Below are positions 34,901 to 41,961 of a DNA stretch of 64,000 nt, piece after piece. Within the stretch, counting starts at the first letter, position 1; each line of letters starts with the position of its first letter. The stretch spans positions 310,001 to 374,000 of the forward strand of contig NZ_FTMG01000001.1 of assembly GCF_900155965.1 (NCBI RefSeq). Direction: 5' to 3'. The position numbers were made by a program, and so were the translations under genes. The notes below the pieces were generated by a model. The model had not been told where the DNA came from. It ran no database searches and worked only from the letters and a program-made list of their open reading frames with translations. Origin of the DNA: Mucilaginibacter lappiensis. GTDB lineage: Bacteria; Bacteroidota; Bacteroidia; Sphingobacteriales; Sphingobacteriaceae.

Positions 34901-35173
34901 CTGTTTGATCAATACCGTAAAGAGATCGTGCAGTCACGCTTACTGATGGTAACGGGAAAACTGCAGATTGCCAATGGCGTAACGCACCTGGTAGTCCATT
35001 GTTGTTTTAACCTGACCGCCCTGTTACGCAGTTTAACCGAAACGTCGGGTGATATACTGCCGCAAACGCTGGCACGGGGCGATGAAACGACCAAACCAAT
35101 CAATTATGATGGGCGTTCAACACCTGCTATATCCACCGAGGGGGCTTTTCATAAAGGCAGGAATTTCCATTGA
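31967..35173 (+). CDS. dnaE2: error-prone DNA polymerase III alpha subunit DnaE2
   Basis: 1068 residues with a strong AGGAGG ribosome site (31953-31958) inside the imuB stop region. N-terminal PHP domain (about 1-200), with TSNFSFLRG where replicative DnaE has a metal-binding His, as is common in DnaE2. The polymerase palm has PDIDVDFE (about 374-381) with the catalytic aspartates. Then a helix-hairpin-helix region and a C-terminal OB fold (about 925-1010). It lacks the tau-binding tail of replicative alpha. It performs lesion bypass with ImuA/ImuB. Confidence 0.96.
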   Translation: MDYAELQVTSNFSFLRGGSHPHELVEHAAALGYSAIAITDRNSLAGIVRAHMAAKTTNIRFIPACRLDLMDGVSLLAYPTDIVAYSRLSALLTKGNLRTEKGKCELYKADVYEYMEGILFVAVPPDQLNSRFELDATFLKDLTEYREHFGRSLYLAASFNYQGQDAKRLFRLEETGVPLVATGDVHYHHATRRELQDILTCIREKCTIHTAGFKLHPNAERFLKERQEIFRLFRGYPQALKNSSFIAHACHFSLDELKYLEPEEQLINGLTSHQQLTKLTWEGAKVCFGQEIPEKHRKQIEFELDFIQKRRLAWYFLRVYHYTQKAEELGILHQGRGSAANSTVCFCLGITAVNPAKSRLLFSRFMSEARDEWPDIDVDFEHERREEIIQFIYSDYGRDRAAIVATVTQERHKGAIRDVGKAMGLSEDTIKRIGGTIWDFREEGFDEKRLSDQGLNPKDPLILKVLQLTCELIGFPRQLGQHTGGFVITEGKLSDLCPVLNARMEERTQLEWNKDDLEDLKILKVDVLGLGMLTMIRKAFDLVLKHYGRRLTLANVPQDDPLVYDMICRADTIGVFQIESRAQMSMLPRLKPREFYDLVIEVAIVRPGPIQGDMVHPYLRRRNGEELPEYPKPELEEILKRTLGVPLFQEQAMEIAIVAAGFTPAEADQLRRSMASFKANGKLHLYEKKMVDGMTARGYEEDFSRRVFKQLQGFEGYGFPESHAASFALLVYISSWLKCHYPDVFCTALLNSQPMGFYQPAQIVRDARDHGVQVLPADVNYSEWDNTLEQKGGKFYAVRLGFRQVKGLKEADMELLVAMRDKGYQHIDQLRAAGVPEAALEKLADADAFHSLGTDRRMALWEVSALADRPIALFDGQLSETVLESPVDLPPMTRGEHVVQDYISTGLSLKDHPIALVRPRLNQMRNVRVRDLAKMKDGDTVRLAGLITVRQRPGTAKGVLFMTLEDETGSANLVVWQKLFDQYRKEIVQSRLLMVTGKLQIANGVTHLVVHCCFNLTALLRSLTETSGDILPQTLARGDETTKPINYDGRSTPAISTEGAFHKGRNFH

Positions 35174-35175
35174 GT

Positions 35176-35412
35176 TTACTTGGATTGATCAAACAAATTG
35201 TTCTGCTTAAGACCTGGCGTAACCTCTTCAAATGGATACTTGCCTTTGATATGCCGATTAAACCAAATGCCTTTGACCATGGTAGATCGCATTTCTCTGA
35301 ATACTTTTTCGGGCACGTTCAGGTAATTATAAATCTTACCTGAATGGTATTGGATAGTCAGCGTTTCCGATAATTTATCATATTCATAAGCGGCAATGAC
35401 TGCTGATGGCAT
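35176..35412 (-). CDS. KTSC-domain protein
   Basis: 78 residues. LSETLTIQYHSGKIYNYLNVPEKVFREM and the following KGIWFNRHIKGKYPFEEV match the KTSC domain, a small beta-alpha domain often found alone or beside lysyl-tRNA synthetase-like and repair proteins; function unknown. It converges on dnaE2 with 2 bp between stop codons and follows the YdaT-like gene by 3 bp. Confidence 0.8.
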   Translation of the reverse strand: MPSAVIAAYEYDKLSETLTIQYHSGKIYNYLNVPEKVFREMRSTMVKGIWFNRHIKGKYPFEEVTPGLKQNNLFDQSK

Positions 35413-35415
35413 AGC

Positions 35416-35604
35416 TCAATCTTTTGCTTTCGCGGTTTTTTCTCTCGCGAAATGCAGTCGCGCCTGTTTGAGGCCGGTGGCAATGGCTTCGCCTTCGTTC
35501 CCGGTTGTTTTTAATACTTCATTAGCGATCTCCGTCGCTTTTTCCCGTATCTTCTTCGGTTGATTTTTATAAGACGGCGGGTAATCTCCATTATACCAGG
35601 GCAT
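35416..35604 (-). CDS. YdaT-like small stress protein
   Basis: 62 residues: MPWYNGDYPPSYKNQPKKIREKATEIANEVL followed by a GNEGEAIATGLKQAR helix. This pattern matches the family of Bacillus subtilis YdaT, small hydrophilic proteins linked to general stress. It is in a two-gene unit with the KTSC gene. The assignment is by recognition of the N-terminal signature; function is unknown. Confidence 0.65.
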   Translation of the reverse strand: MPWYNGDYPPSYKNQPKKIREKATEIANEVLKTTGNEGEAIATGLKQARLHFAREKTAKAKD

Positions 35605-35825
35605 AGATCCTCCTTTTTAAGAATTTAACAAATTAGTAAGCGATTTGATTTAGGAATATCTTCATGTACTAAGACACGGCTTTCTACCGGAACAAAAATA
35701 CTGTCCGGTGGTTATATTCTATGGAAGAGGAATTGAAGTTACAAACGCCCACAGCTAGATTATTGAAATGGCCTTTATTGGGATACCATTCAGAACATCA
35801 TAAATGAATATATTAACCAGTTATT

Positions 35826-36020
35826 ATGACCAAGCATAACACTTTTCCCGGACAGCAACCGGAATTACCGGTACCCGGAAAAAAACCGGAAATAGAACGT
35901 CCTTACGATCCCAAGGAACCGGAAGTGCCACAAGAAGAGCCGGAGGGTGTACCGGAAGAATTACCACCAAGAGCTAATCCGCCGGAGGATCCGCCACTTA
36001 ACCCAGGGAGTTTAAGTTAA
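35826..36020 (+). CDS. short Pro/Glu-rich protein, unknown function
   Basis: 64 residues, almost entirely Pro, Glu, Lys and Asn (repeated KPE, EPE and PEE units), with no hydrophobic core, so probably disordered. It starts 4 bp before... its stop lies 4 bp ahead of the xthA ATG (36025), which makes co-transcription likely. Codon use and the tight spacing favour a real gene, but there is no recognised family. Confidence 0.5.
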   Translation: MTKHNTFPGQQPELPVPGKKPEIERPYDPKEPEVPQEEPEGVPEELPPRANPPEDPPLNPGSLS

Positions 36021-36024
36021 GCAG

Positions 36025-36813
36025 ATGAAGATCGCTAGTTATAATATCAACGGTGTGAACGGCCGCCTTCCGAATTTACTTCGCTGGCTGGCGAAGGCAA
36101 AGCCTGATGTTGTTTGCCTGCAGGAGCTGAAGGCACCGGACGAGCGTTTTCCGGAACAGGCGCTACTCGATCTTGGTTATCATGCCATCTGGCATGGCCA
36201 GCAAAGCTGGAACGGCGTAGCCATCCTGTCACACTATGGTGAGATTCGGGAGACACGGCGCGGCCTGGATGGTAACCCCGAAGACTTGCACAGCCGCTAT
36301 ATCGAAGCCTTTATTAATGGCGTAGTAATCGGTTGCCTGTATTTACCGAATGGCAATCCTTTTCCTGGGCCAAAGTTTGATTATAAACTTGATTGGATCA
36401 AACGACTTACAAAGCACGCGAAGAAGTTACAGGAATTTAATCTGCCGGTTGCGCTGATCGGCGATTTTAACATCATGCCGACCGACCTGGATACTTATAA
36501 ACCGGAGAAGTACAAAGAAAATGCGTTATTCCGACCGGAAGCACGAAAACTCTTCAACGTTTTATTGAAAGAAGGCTGGACGGATGCGATCCGAAAACTT
36601 TACCCGGATGAGCGAATCTATACTTTCTGGGATTACTTACGGAATGCCTATGAAAGGGACGCGGGTTTACGGCTGGATCATTTTTTATTGAATGATCATT
36701 TATTGTCCCAACTCCAGATCGCAGGTGTCGATAAGGAAGTTCGGGGCTGGGAACACAGCAGTGACCATGCGCCAGTGTGGATAAAGCTGAAAGATCGTGT
36801 CCATTTATCATGA
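36025..36813 (+). CDS. xthA: exodeoxyribonuclease III (AP endonuclease)
   Basis: 262 residues covering the whole exonuclease/endonuclease/phosphatase fold. Active-site residues are visible: Asn7 (YNING), Glu34 (LQELK), Asp147 and Asn149 (GDFNI), and the terminal SSDHAP with Asp247/His248. It cleaves at abasic sites and trims 3' ends in base excision repair. It lies in the repair-rich stretch after dnaE2 and follows the Pro/Glu-rich small gene by 4 bp. Confidence 0.95.
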   Translation: MKIASYNINGVNGRLPNLLRWLAKAKPDVVCLQELKAPDERFPEQALLDLGYHAIWHGQQSWNGVAILSHYGEIRETRRGLDGNPEDLHSRYIEAFINGVVIGCLYLPNGNPFPGPKFDYKLDWIKRLTKHAKKLQEFNLPVALIGDFNIMPTDLDTYKPEKYKENALFRPEARKLFNVLLKEGWTDAIRKLYPDERIYTFWDYLRNAYERDAGLRLDHFLLNDHLLSQLQIAGVDKEVRGWEHSSDHAPVWIKLKDRVHLS

Positions 36814-37187
36814 CCAAAGGCGCTAAGGATTTACAGTAAGCTCACGAGAACCGTTTCACGTTTGTCCACACATTCCTCCCCTTGCATTTTTGTCCTAAAC
36901 AAAAATGTAATTGGTTTTATTAAAAAATAAACGTCTTCTTATATTTAATGAAAAACACCGCAAGGTCGTTTATCACCGATCTTTTTTCAAAACTTTTTAT
37001 ACGAAGGAAGTTGATTAACTTCAAAAAAGATAACAGCTTTCAAAGCGCTACAAGCTACACCTACCTTGCTATCTCCGGCGGGATTTTAATGCTAAAAGTA
37101 AATTTTTTAATTTATATGCAAAAAACAGGAAACAATGTACGATACTTCCCGTTGGTCATATAGTATAGGTTATTTAAATATTTAGAC
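36814..37187 (+). other. intergenic stretch without a supported gene
   Basis: AT-rich region between xthA and the quinone oxidoreductase. A 71-codon frame at 36948-37163 has unconvincing composition and no family. No strong hairpin or clear -33/-7 pair was found. Confidence 0.5.
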
Positions 37188-38144
37188 ATGGAAAATTCAA
37201 AGGATAAAAATATCAATCATGCTGTACGTTATGATCACTTCGGACATGTAGATGTGTTATATATAACTGCATTGCCAAAACAAGCTCCAAAAGACGGCGA
37301 GGCGTCAGTAAAGATAAAAACAGCCGGGATCAATCCTGGTGAGGCTTCTATAAGAGAAGGATTCCTTAAAAAAGAATATCCTTCAACGTTTCCATCCGGA
37401 CAGGGTACAGATTTTGCAGGAGTTATAGAAGAGTTAGGCGCCGGTGTAACTAAATTTAAAGTTGGTGATGAAGTGATCGGTTTCACCAATAATCGCAATA
37501 GTCACGCAGAATATGTGGTGGTAAGTGCCGACCAATTGGTTCCACGCCCCGCCAATGTATCCTGGGAAGAAGCAGGAGGCTTATTTATTGTTGGGTCGAC
37601 AGCCTACGCTGCAGTTAGAGCCGTGTCTTTGAAAGCCGGCGAAACCGTGATTATTTCAGGTGCTGCGGGAGGAGTTGGATCTGTAGCTGTTCAAATTGCA
37701 AAAAAGAGCGGCGCCATTGTCATAGGTATAGCCAGTGAAAGCAATCATCAATGGTTGAAAGATCATGGTATTATACCGGTGGCTTATAAAGGCAATATAG
37801 GAGAGCATATAAAAGCAGCGCTTAACGGTAAAAATGCTGATGCATTTATCGATCTGGCTGGAAAGGGCTACGTGGAATTAGCCATAAAACTGGGCATTCC
37901 CGCCAATCGCATCAATACAATAATTGATTTCGAAGCCGCCGAAAAATACAAAGTAAAAACAGACGGCAGCGATGCAGCAGGCAATGCAAAGGTGTTAAAC
38001 GAACTGGCAGGTATGGTTAATGACGGCGACCTTGAAATACCGATCGCTAAAACCTATCCGTTAAATCAGGTGATAGAAGCCTATCGTGAACTGGAGCAAC
38101 ATCATACACATGGGAAAATCGTGTTGATCGCATCTGCAAATTAA
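37188..38144 (+). CDS. NADP-dependent quinone oxidoreductase-like (MDR family, zinc-free)
   Basis: 318 residues. N-terminal GroES-like domain (NHAVRYDHFGHVDVL..., QGTDFAGVIEELG) and Rossmann domain with SGAAGGVGS at 157-165. The catalytic zinc cysteines of alcohol dehydrogenases are absent, so it belongs to the quinone reductase/zeta-crystallin group. It probably reduces quinones or reactive enones with NADPH. It is a stand-alone gene. Confidence 0.88.
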   Translation: MENSKDKNINHAVRYDHFGHVDVLYITALPKQAPKDGEASVKIKTAGINPGEASIREGFLKKEYPSTFPSGQGTDFAGVIEELGAGVTKFKVGDEVIGFTNNRNSHAEYVVVSADQLVPRPANVSWEEAGGLFIVGSTAYAAVRAVSLKAGETVIISGAAGGVGSVAVQIAKKSGAIVIGIASESNHQWLKDHGIIPVAYKGNIGEHIKAALNGKNADAFIDLAGKGYVELAIKLGIPANRINTIIDFEAAEKYKVKTDGSDAAGNAKVLNELAGMVNDGDLEIPIAKTYPLNQVIEAYRELEQHHTHGKIVLIASAN

Positions 38145-38407
38145 TACGGAATTGATAGAAACTAAGGATCTTAAATAGAATCGGCAGAGATTCTTTCAAA
38201 CTGTTAACGCTAAACTTGCACAATTGATTGAAAACCGTCAAATGTGTAAGTGAATCGCGCCTAAGAGGTTCCGGCTTTACATTTTAATTTTTGATTCATA
38301 AATTGTGTTCAATGAATTTCGCCGGAGTAGAACATGCCCAAAGCGTCTTTCAATTCGGACATTATCAGATAAACAAATGACGACATAGGATCTATAATGC
38401 TTGTTTG

Positions 38408-39136
38408 TTAATCCAAACAACGTTTAAGAAAATCCCAATTATTCAGCGCGTCGCCGGCCGTATTATTAAAGTAGCAATACACGGTCTTACCGTCCTGCTG
38501 CCATTCCTGGATATAGGTAGCGTATTCATAAAGAATGCCCTCGCTATAACTACCCTTGTAATTACCGCTCGGCCCATGGAAACGCAGGTAAACCAATTCA
38601 TCCGATGTTAACTCCATGGGTGTAGGTGCTTTGGGCATGTCCTGAATCACCATAATAGCCTGATACCTATTTAGCAACTCATACACACTATCTTTATACC
38701 AGGAATTGTGGCGGAACTCAACCGCAACCGGCCAGTCGAAGGTATAAAGGAGGTGCAAAAGCTCCTGCAATTGCACTAAGGCACTCACCTGTAGGCTAGG
38801 CGGAAATTGTACCAATAGACAGCCTTTCTTATCTGCGGCACCACTGATGACTTGCAGGAAACTGATCACATCTTCGGCTTTGAAAATCAAGTTCTTTTGA
38901 TGGGTGATCTCCTTCCAAAGCTTAAACGTAAAACGAAAACCGACTGGCACATCAGCTGCCCATTTGCTGACAGTTTTTGCCTGCGGCAACTTATAGAAAG
39001 AACTATTAACTTCCAGGCTATTCTCATGGTGCGCATAAAAAGCAAGCCGCGACTTATCAGCGTGTTCAGCAGGAAAATCCCGCTTGGGCATAGAGATCTT
39101 CAGGCCACTTGTCCCGCCATAAAACTGCGGCGGCAT
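38408..39136 (-). CDS. DUF72 (YecE-like) family protein
   Basis: 242 residues. TSGLKISMPKRDFP at the start, the NSSFYKLP motif near residue 46, GFRFTFKLWKEITH, VEFRHNSWY and the final VYCYFNNTAGDALNN are all DUF72 signatures. The fold is a TIM-like barrel; function is unknown, though members are often near DNA repair genes. A short gap (1 bp) separates it from the DksA-like gene upstream, implying a common transcript. Confidence 0.9.
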   Translation of the reverse strand: MPPQFYGGTSGLKISMPKRDFPAEHADKSRLAFYAHHENSLEVNSSFYKLPQAKTVSKWAADVPVGFRFTFKLWKEITHQKNLIFKAEDVISFLQVISGAADKKGCLLVQFPPSLQVSALVQLQELLHLLYTFDWPVAVEFRHNSWYKDSVYELLNRYQAIMVIQDMPKAPTPMELTSDELVYLRFHGPSGNYKGSYSEGILYEYATYIQEWQQDGKTVYCYFNNTAGDALNNWDFLKRCLD

Positions 39137-39137
39137 A

Positions 39138-39509
39138 TTAAGCCTGCTTTAATTTAGCCTCCATGCTCATAGTCGTATGCGGCACGGCCCGCAACCGCTC
39201 TGCAGGGATTAGTTTACCTGTACCGCGGCAAATGCCGTAAGTCTTATTTTGTATACGTAGTAACGCAGCTTCCAATTGTTCAATAAATTTCTTTTGACGC
39301 GCCGCCAGTTGGTTGGTCTGTTCCTTTTCATACGTGGCTGAACCATCCTCCAACGTCTTACCTGCAATGGCAGCTTCATCGCCATTGGAGCTCGCCGCGC
39401 TAAGCGAGTCCGTAAGCTCATTCAATTCTTCACGAGCCATCCGGATCTTTTCCTCGATCAGCTTCTTAAATTCGACCAGTTCGTTATCGTTATATTTCGT
39501 TTTTGTCAT
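39138..39509 (-). CDS. TraR/DksA-family protein
   Basis: 123 residues. A long helical coiled-coil hairpin (about 5-90) is followed by the zinc-finger region TYGICRGTGKLIPAERLRAVPHTT. Only one of the usual four cysteines remains, so zinc binding is doubtful; this C-to-other replacement is frequent in Bacteroidota DksA-like proteins. It may modulate RNA polymerase. It is followed within 2 bp by the DUF72 gene. Confidence 0.85.
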   Translation of the reverse strand: MTKTKYNDNELVEFKKLIEEKIRMAREELNELTDSLSAASSNGDEAAIAGKTLEDGSATYEKEQTNQLAARQKKFIEQLEAALLRIQNKTYGICRGTGKLIPAERLRAVPHTTMSMEAKLKQA

Positions 39510-39684
39510 TTCCTTTTGCGTTGATGATTATCAACACCAAATGATGAATTTAGTTTAGGTTTTTCAGTGCCAGGACAAAAAAATATTTCTGTTATATACT
39601 TAATCCCGTCAAAACCCCATCGCCTTCCGGGCACATTGCTATTATTTGTAAAATAATCGGCTAATAGGCCTAAAATTAATTGGG

Positions 39685-40791
39685 TCAATTAGATTTAGCC
39701 GGTTCTTTAAATTTTATCTCATTGGTCAGGCTCTCATGAAAGGCCTGGACAAACGCATTTTTAAGTATACCTACAAATGTTGCCCATCCGCTTGTTTTAG
39801 GATCTTTGACACTTCCTTTTATAGGGATGATTGTCGCAATTTTTTTTGTTTTCGGATTAGTAACCACTTTAGCGAAAAGACCAACCACCGCTTTTTTAAC
39901 TACCCGGATGATTCCACCTTTTTTCTTGATGTCCTTCTTAACGTCCAATACTTTTAGGTCTTTAATAAAGGGCTTCACATATCCGTTCATTTCTCCGTCT
40001 TTCAATTTCAGCTTACTAAAAATATCAATTCCGCCCCGTTCAACATCCATCTTAGCATTTGCTTCAAAAAAGCCATTCAGGCTCAATAAATTGGCACCGA
40101 TTAGTTGCATACCCATCTCAAAGTCAGGTATATCTTTTAACACATTTACTTTTGCGTCCATTTTCAGTTTACCATTACCGATGGATATTCCCGTAAGGTT
40201 AACCTGGGATGGCAATGGATCAGCTGCTTTCTGCACGTTTGCCAGGTTCAGAGCGGTTAACTGCATTTTTTCTATATGCAGATCAGTGTTTGGCTGCTTA
40301 TCAAGATCACGGTAATCAAACCGGCCGTCATTCACCTGAAGTTTATTGATGGTCATCGGCATCAGTGCTTTAACGGTTTTCGTCCAGCTATCTTTGGAGG
40401 GTTCCTTCGCAATTGATTCCGTAGTAAGAATATTCACAACAGGCTGGTCCAATGTCACTTTTCCTACCAATCGACCTTTAAAAAGCGCAGACCACTCAAT
40501 GGAGAGATCAGCCTGCCTGATTTGGAGAAAAGGGTATTTCTCCAGATCGGTTTTCTTTTTCAGCAGCAGGATTTTAATTACATAAGCGCCCCGCAATAGA
40601 TGAATATCTATATCATCAACATGTCCTGTATAACCAGGTAATTCGTTTAGCTTTTTATTGACATAATTTTTAACGATCCCAGGCAAGGCCAGTCTGACGA
40701 CGATGATCGCAAGGATAAGTATCGTAACGATAACGTAAACGAGCTTAACCTCTTTTAGGAACCGGAACCTTGAAGGTGCTCTCTCTTTCAT
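39685..40791 (-). CDS. DUF748 / AsmA-like membrane-anchored protein
   Basis: 368 residues with an N-terminal membrane anchor (about 17-40) followed by repeated beta-strand units (LDQPVVNILTTES, VNDGRFDYRDL, LTGISIGNGKLKMDAKV) as in DUF748/AsmA-like proteins. This group is thought to act in envelope lipid transport or barrel-protein homeostasis. It ends in a basic amphipathic tail. It starts directly after the Ku stop (40792), so the two genes are probably co-transcribed. Confidence 0.8.
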   Translation of the reverse strand: MKERAPSRFRFLKEVKLVYVIVTILILAIIVVRLALPGIVKNYVNKKLNELPGYTGHVDDIDIHLLRGAYVIKILLLKKKTDLEKYPFLQIRQADLSIEWSALFKGRLVGKVTLDQPVVNILTTESIAKEPSKDSWTKTVKALMPMTINKLQVNDGRFDYRDLDKQPNTDLHIEKMQLTALNLANVQKAADPLPSQVNLTGISIGNGKLKMDAKVNVLKDIPDFEMGMQLIGANLLSLNGFFEANAKMDVERGGIDIFSKLKLKDGEMNGYVKPFIKDLKVLDVKKDIKKKGGIIRVVKKAVVGLFAKVVTNPKTKKIATIIPIKGSVKDPKTSGWATFVGILKNAFVQAFHESLTNEIKFKEPAKSN

Positions 40792-41562
40792 TTAAGCTCC
40801 TTTTTTCACCTGTAAACTATTCATCAGCTGGTCATACAGATCATCGCTTTTCGCTGCTTTGGGTTTTAGTTTTTTAATTGTCGGACGTTTGCCTTTGGCT
40901 TTCGCTTCGATCAGCTTCAGTAATTCTGTATGATATTCATCTTTGTATTTTGACAGGTCCAAATCTTCCGCATATTGGTTGATCAGTGCTAAGCCCATAT
41001 CCAGTTCCTTTTTTGTGACCTCGACTTTATCATTGAGTTTTAGCTCACTTTGATCGCGTATTTGCTGTTCAAAACGAATGCGCGTTACGACAATAGCTTG
41101 ATCAACCGGGTGTACAATACACATACTTTCCGTATTTCGCAATACGAATCTGGCTAATCCCGCTTTCCCCGATTTCTTCAATGCTTCCAGCAATAAAGCA
41201 TAGGCTTTATTATTCTTGGTTTCCGGCTCTGTATAATACGAGGTCTCGTAAAACATTGGGTTCACTGAGGTGATATCCACAAAATTTTCAATTTCGATCA
41301 CCTTGCTTTTTTCCGGTGCTGCCGCCTCAAAATCCGCATCTTCTACAATCACATAATCATTCTCGTACTTATACCCCTTGACGATCTTGTCATAAGGCAC
41401 CTCCTTTTTAGTATTCTCGTTCACCCGTTGAAATTTGATATGGGCATGATCGCGACTGTCCAGCATGTCCAGATCAAGAGCGGATGTTTGGACCGCCGAA
41501 TATAATTTTATAGGGATGCTAACGAGCCCAAACCCTATTGATCCTTTCCAAATACTTCTCAT
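40792..41562 (-). CDS. ku: Ku-family DNA end-binding protein
   Basis: 256 residues. MRSIWKGSIGFGLVSIPIKLYSA is the family N-terminus, and the beta-barrel core with KGYKYENDYVIVEDADFE and the YADL/KYKDEYHTELLKLIEAK region follow, with a short basic tail. It binds broken DNA ends as a homodimer for non-homologous end joining with LigD, which is not encoded in this window. It overlaps the upstream small gene by 4 bp. Confidence 0.95.
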   Translation of the reverse strand: MRSIWKGSIGFGLVSIPIKLYSAVQTSALDLDMLDSRDHAHIKFQRVNENTKKEVPYDKIVKGYKYENDYVIVEDADFEAAAPEKSKVIEIENFVDITSVNPMFYETSYYTEPETKNNKAYALLLEALKKSGKAGLARFVLRNTESMCIVHPVDQAIVVTRIRFEQQIRDQSELKLNDKVEVTKKELDMGLALINQYAEDLDLSKYKDEYHTELLKLIEAKAKGKRPTIKKLKPKAAKSDDLYDQLMNSLQVKKGA

Positions 41563-41831
41563 TGCTCTAATTTCTTTATATTGTCGTTCACACTTTGCGG
41601 GTGATGCGCTTCGATCTGATCAGCCAGTAAATGCAAAATTTCCTCGTTGACATTCCCTGGGTTTTGACAAATGTGCAGGAAGTCGTGATCATCCGGTGTA
41701 AAACTTGCAACGTAAGTCCCGTTCTCAAATACCCGGTACTTACATTTACCCTCCTCGTGATGTACATATTCACCTACCTCAAAATGATGTACTTCTTTTT
41801 CCTTACTAATCGTAATCGGATAGTTTTCCAT
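41559..41831 (-). CDS. small conserved protein upstream of ku, unknown function
   Basis: 90 residues from ATG 41831 (MENYPITISKEKEV); ATG 41837 is only two codons earlier. A beta-rich acidic domain (EVGEYVHHEEGKCKYRVFENGTYVASFTPDDHDF) is followed by a helix. It overlaps the Ku start by 4 bp (ATGA). No membrane segment or known family. Coupling to ku suggests a stress or repair connection. Confidence 0.6.
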   Translation of the reverse strand: MENYPITISKEKEVHHFEVGEYVHHEEGKCKYRVFENGTYVASFTPDDHDFLHICQNPGNVNEEILHLLADQIEAHHPQSVNDNIKKLEQ

Positions 41832-41961
41832 AATCATACAACCTTTTGAAATCCCTTTTGTTTAAGGAGTTATGGAACCAAATGAAGAACTGAACGGCTG
41901 CCCGCTGTGGAATTGGATTATGCCTGCCGTTAGTGGTCGATTACTCAGCGTTTCGATTATA

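Noticed and set aside
36948..37163. 71-codon plus-strand frame before the quinone oxidoreductase
   Set aside because: AT-rich, odd composition with scattered hydrophobic and basic residues, no family character and no coupling to neighbours.
38401..38420. TTGTTTG-TTAATC-CAAACAA hairpin at the DUF72 stop codon
   Set aside because: AT-rich stem without a following T-run on the minus strand; too weak to call a terminator.
39506..39688. 60-codon minus-strand frame overlapping both neighbours by 4 bp
   Set aside because: The 4-bp overlaps look like coupling, but the protein composition is that of random AT-rich DNA and the region reads better as the promoter of the DksA-like gene.
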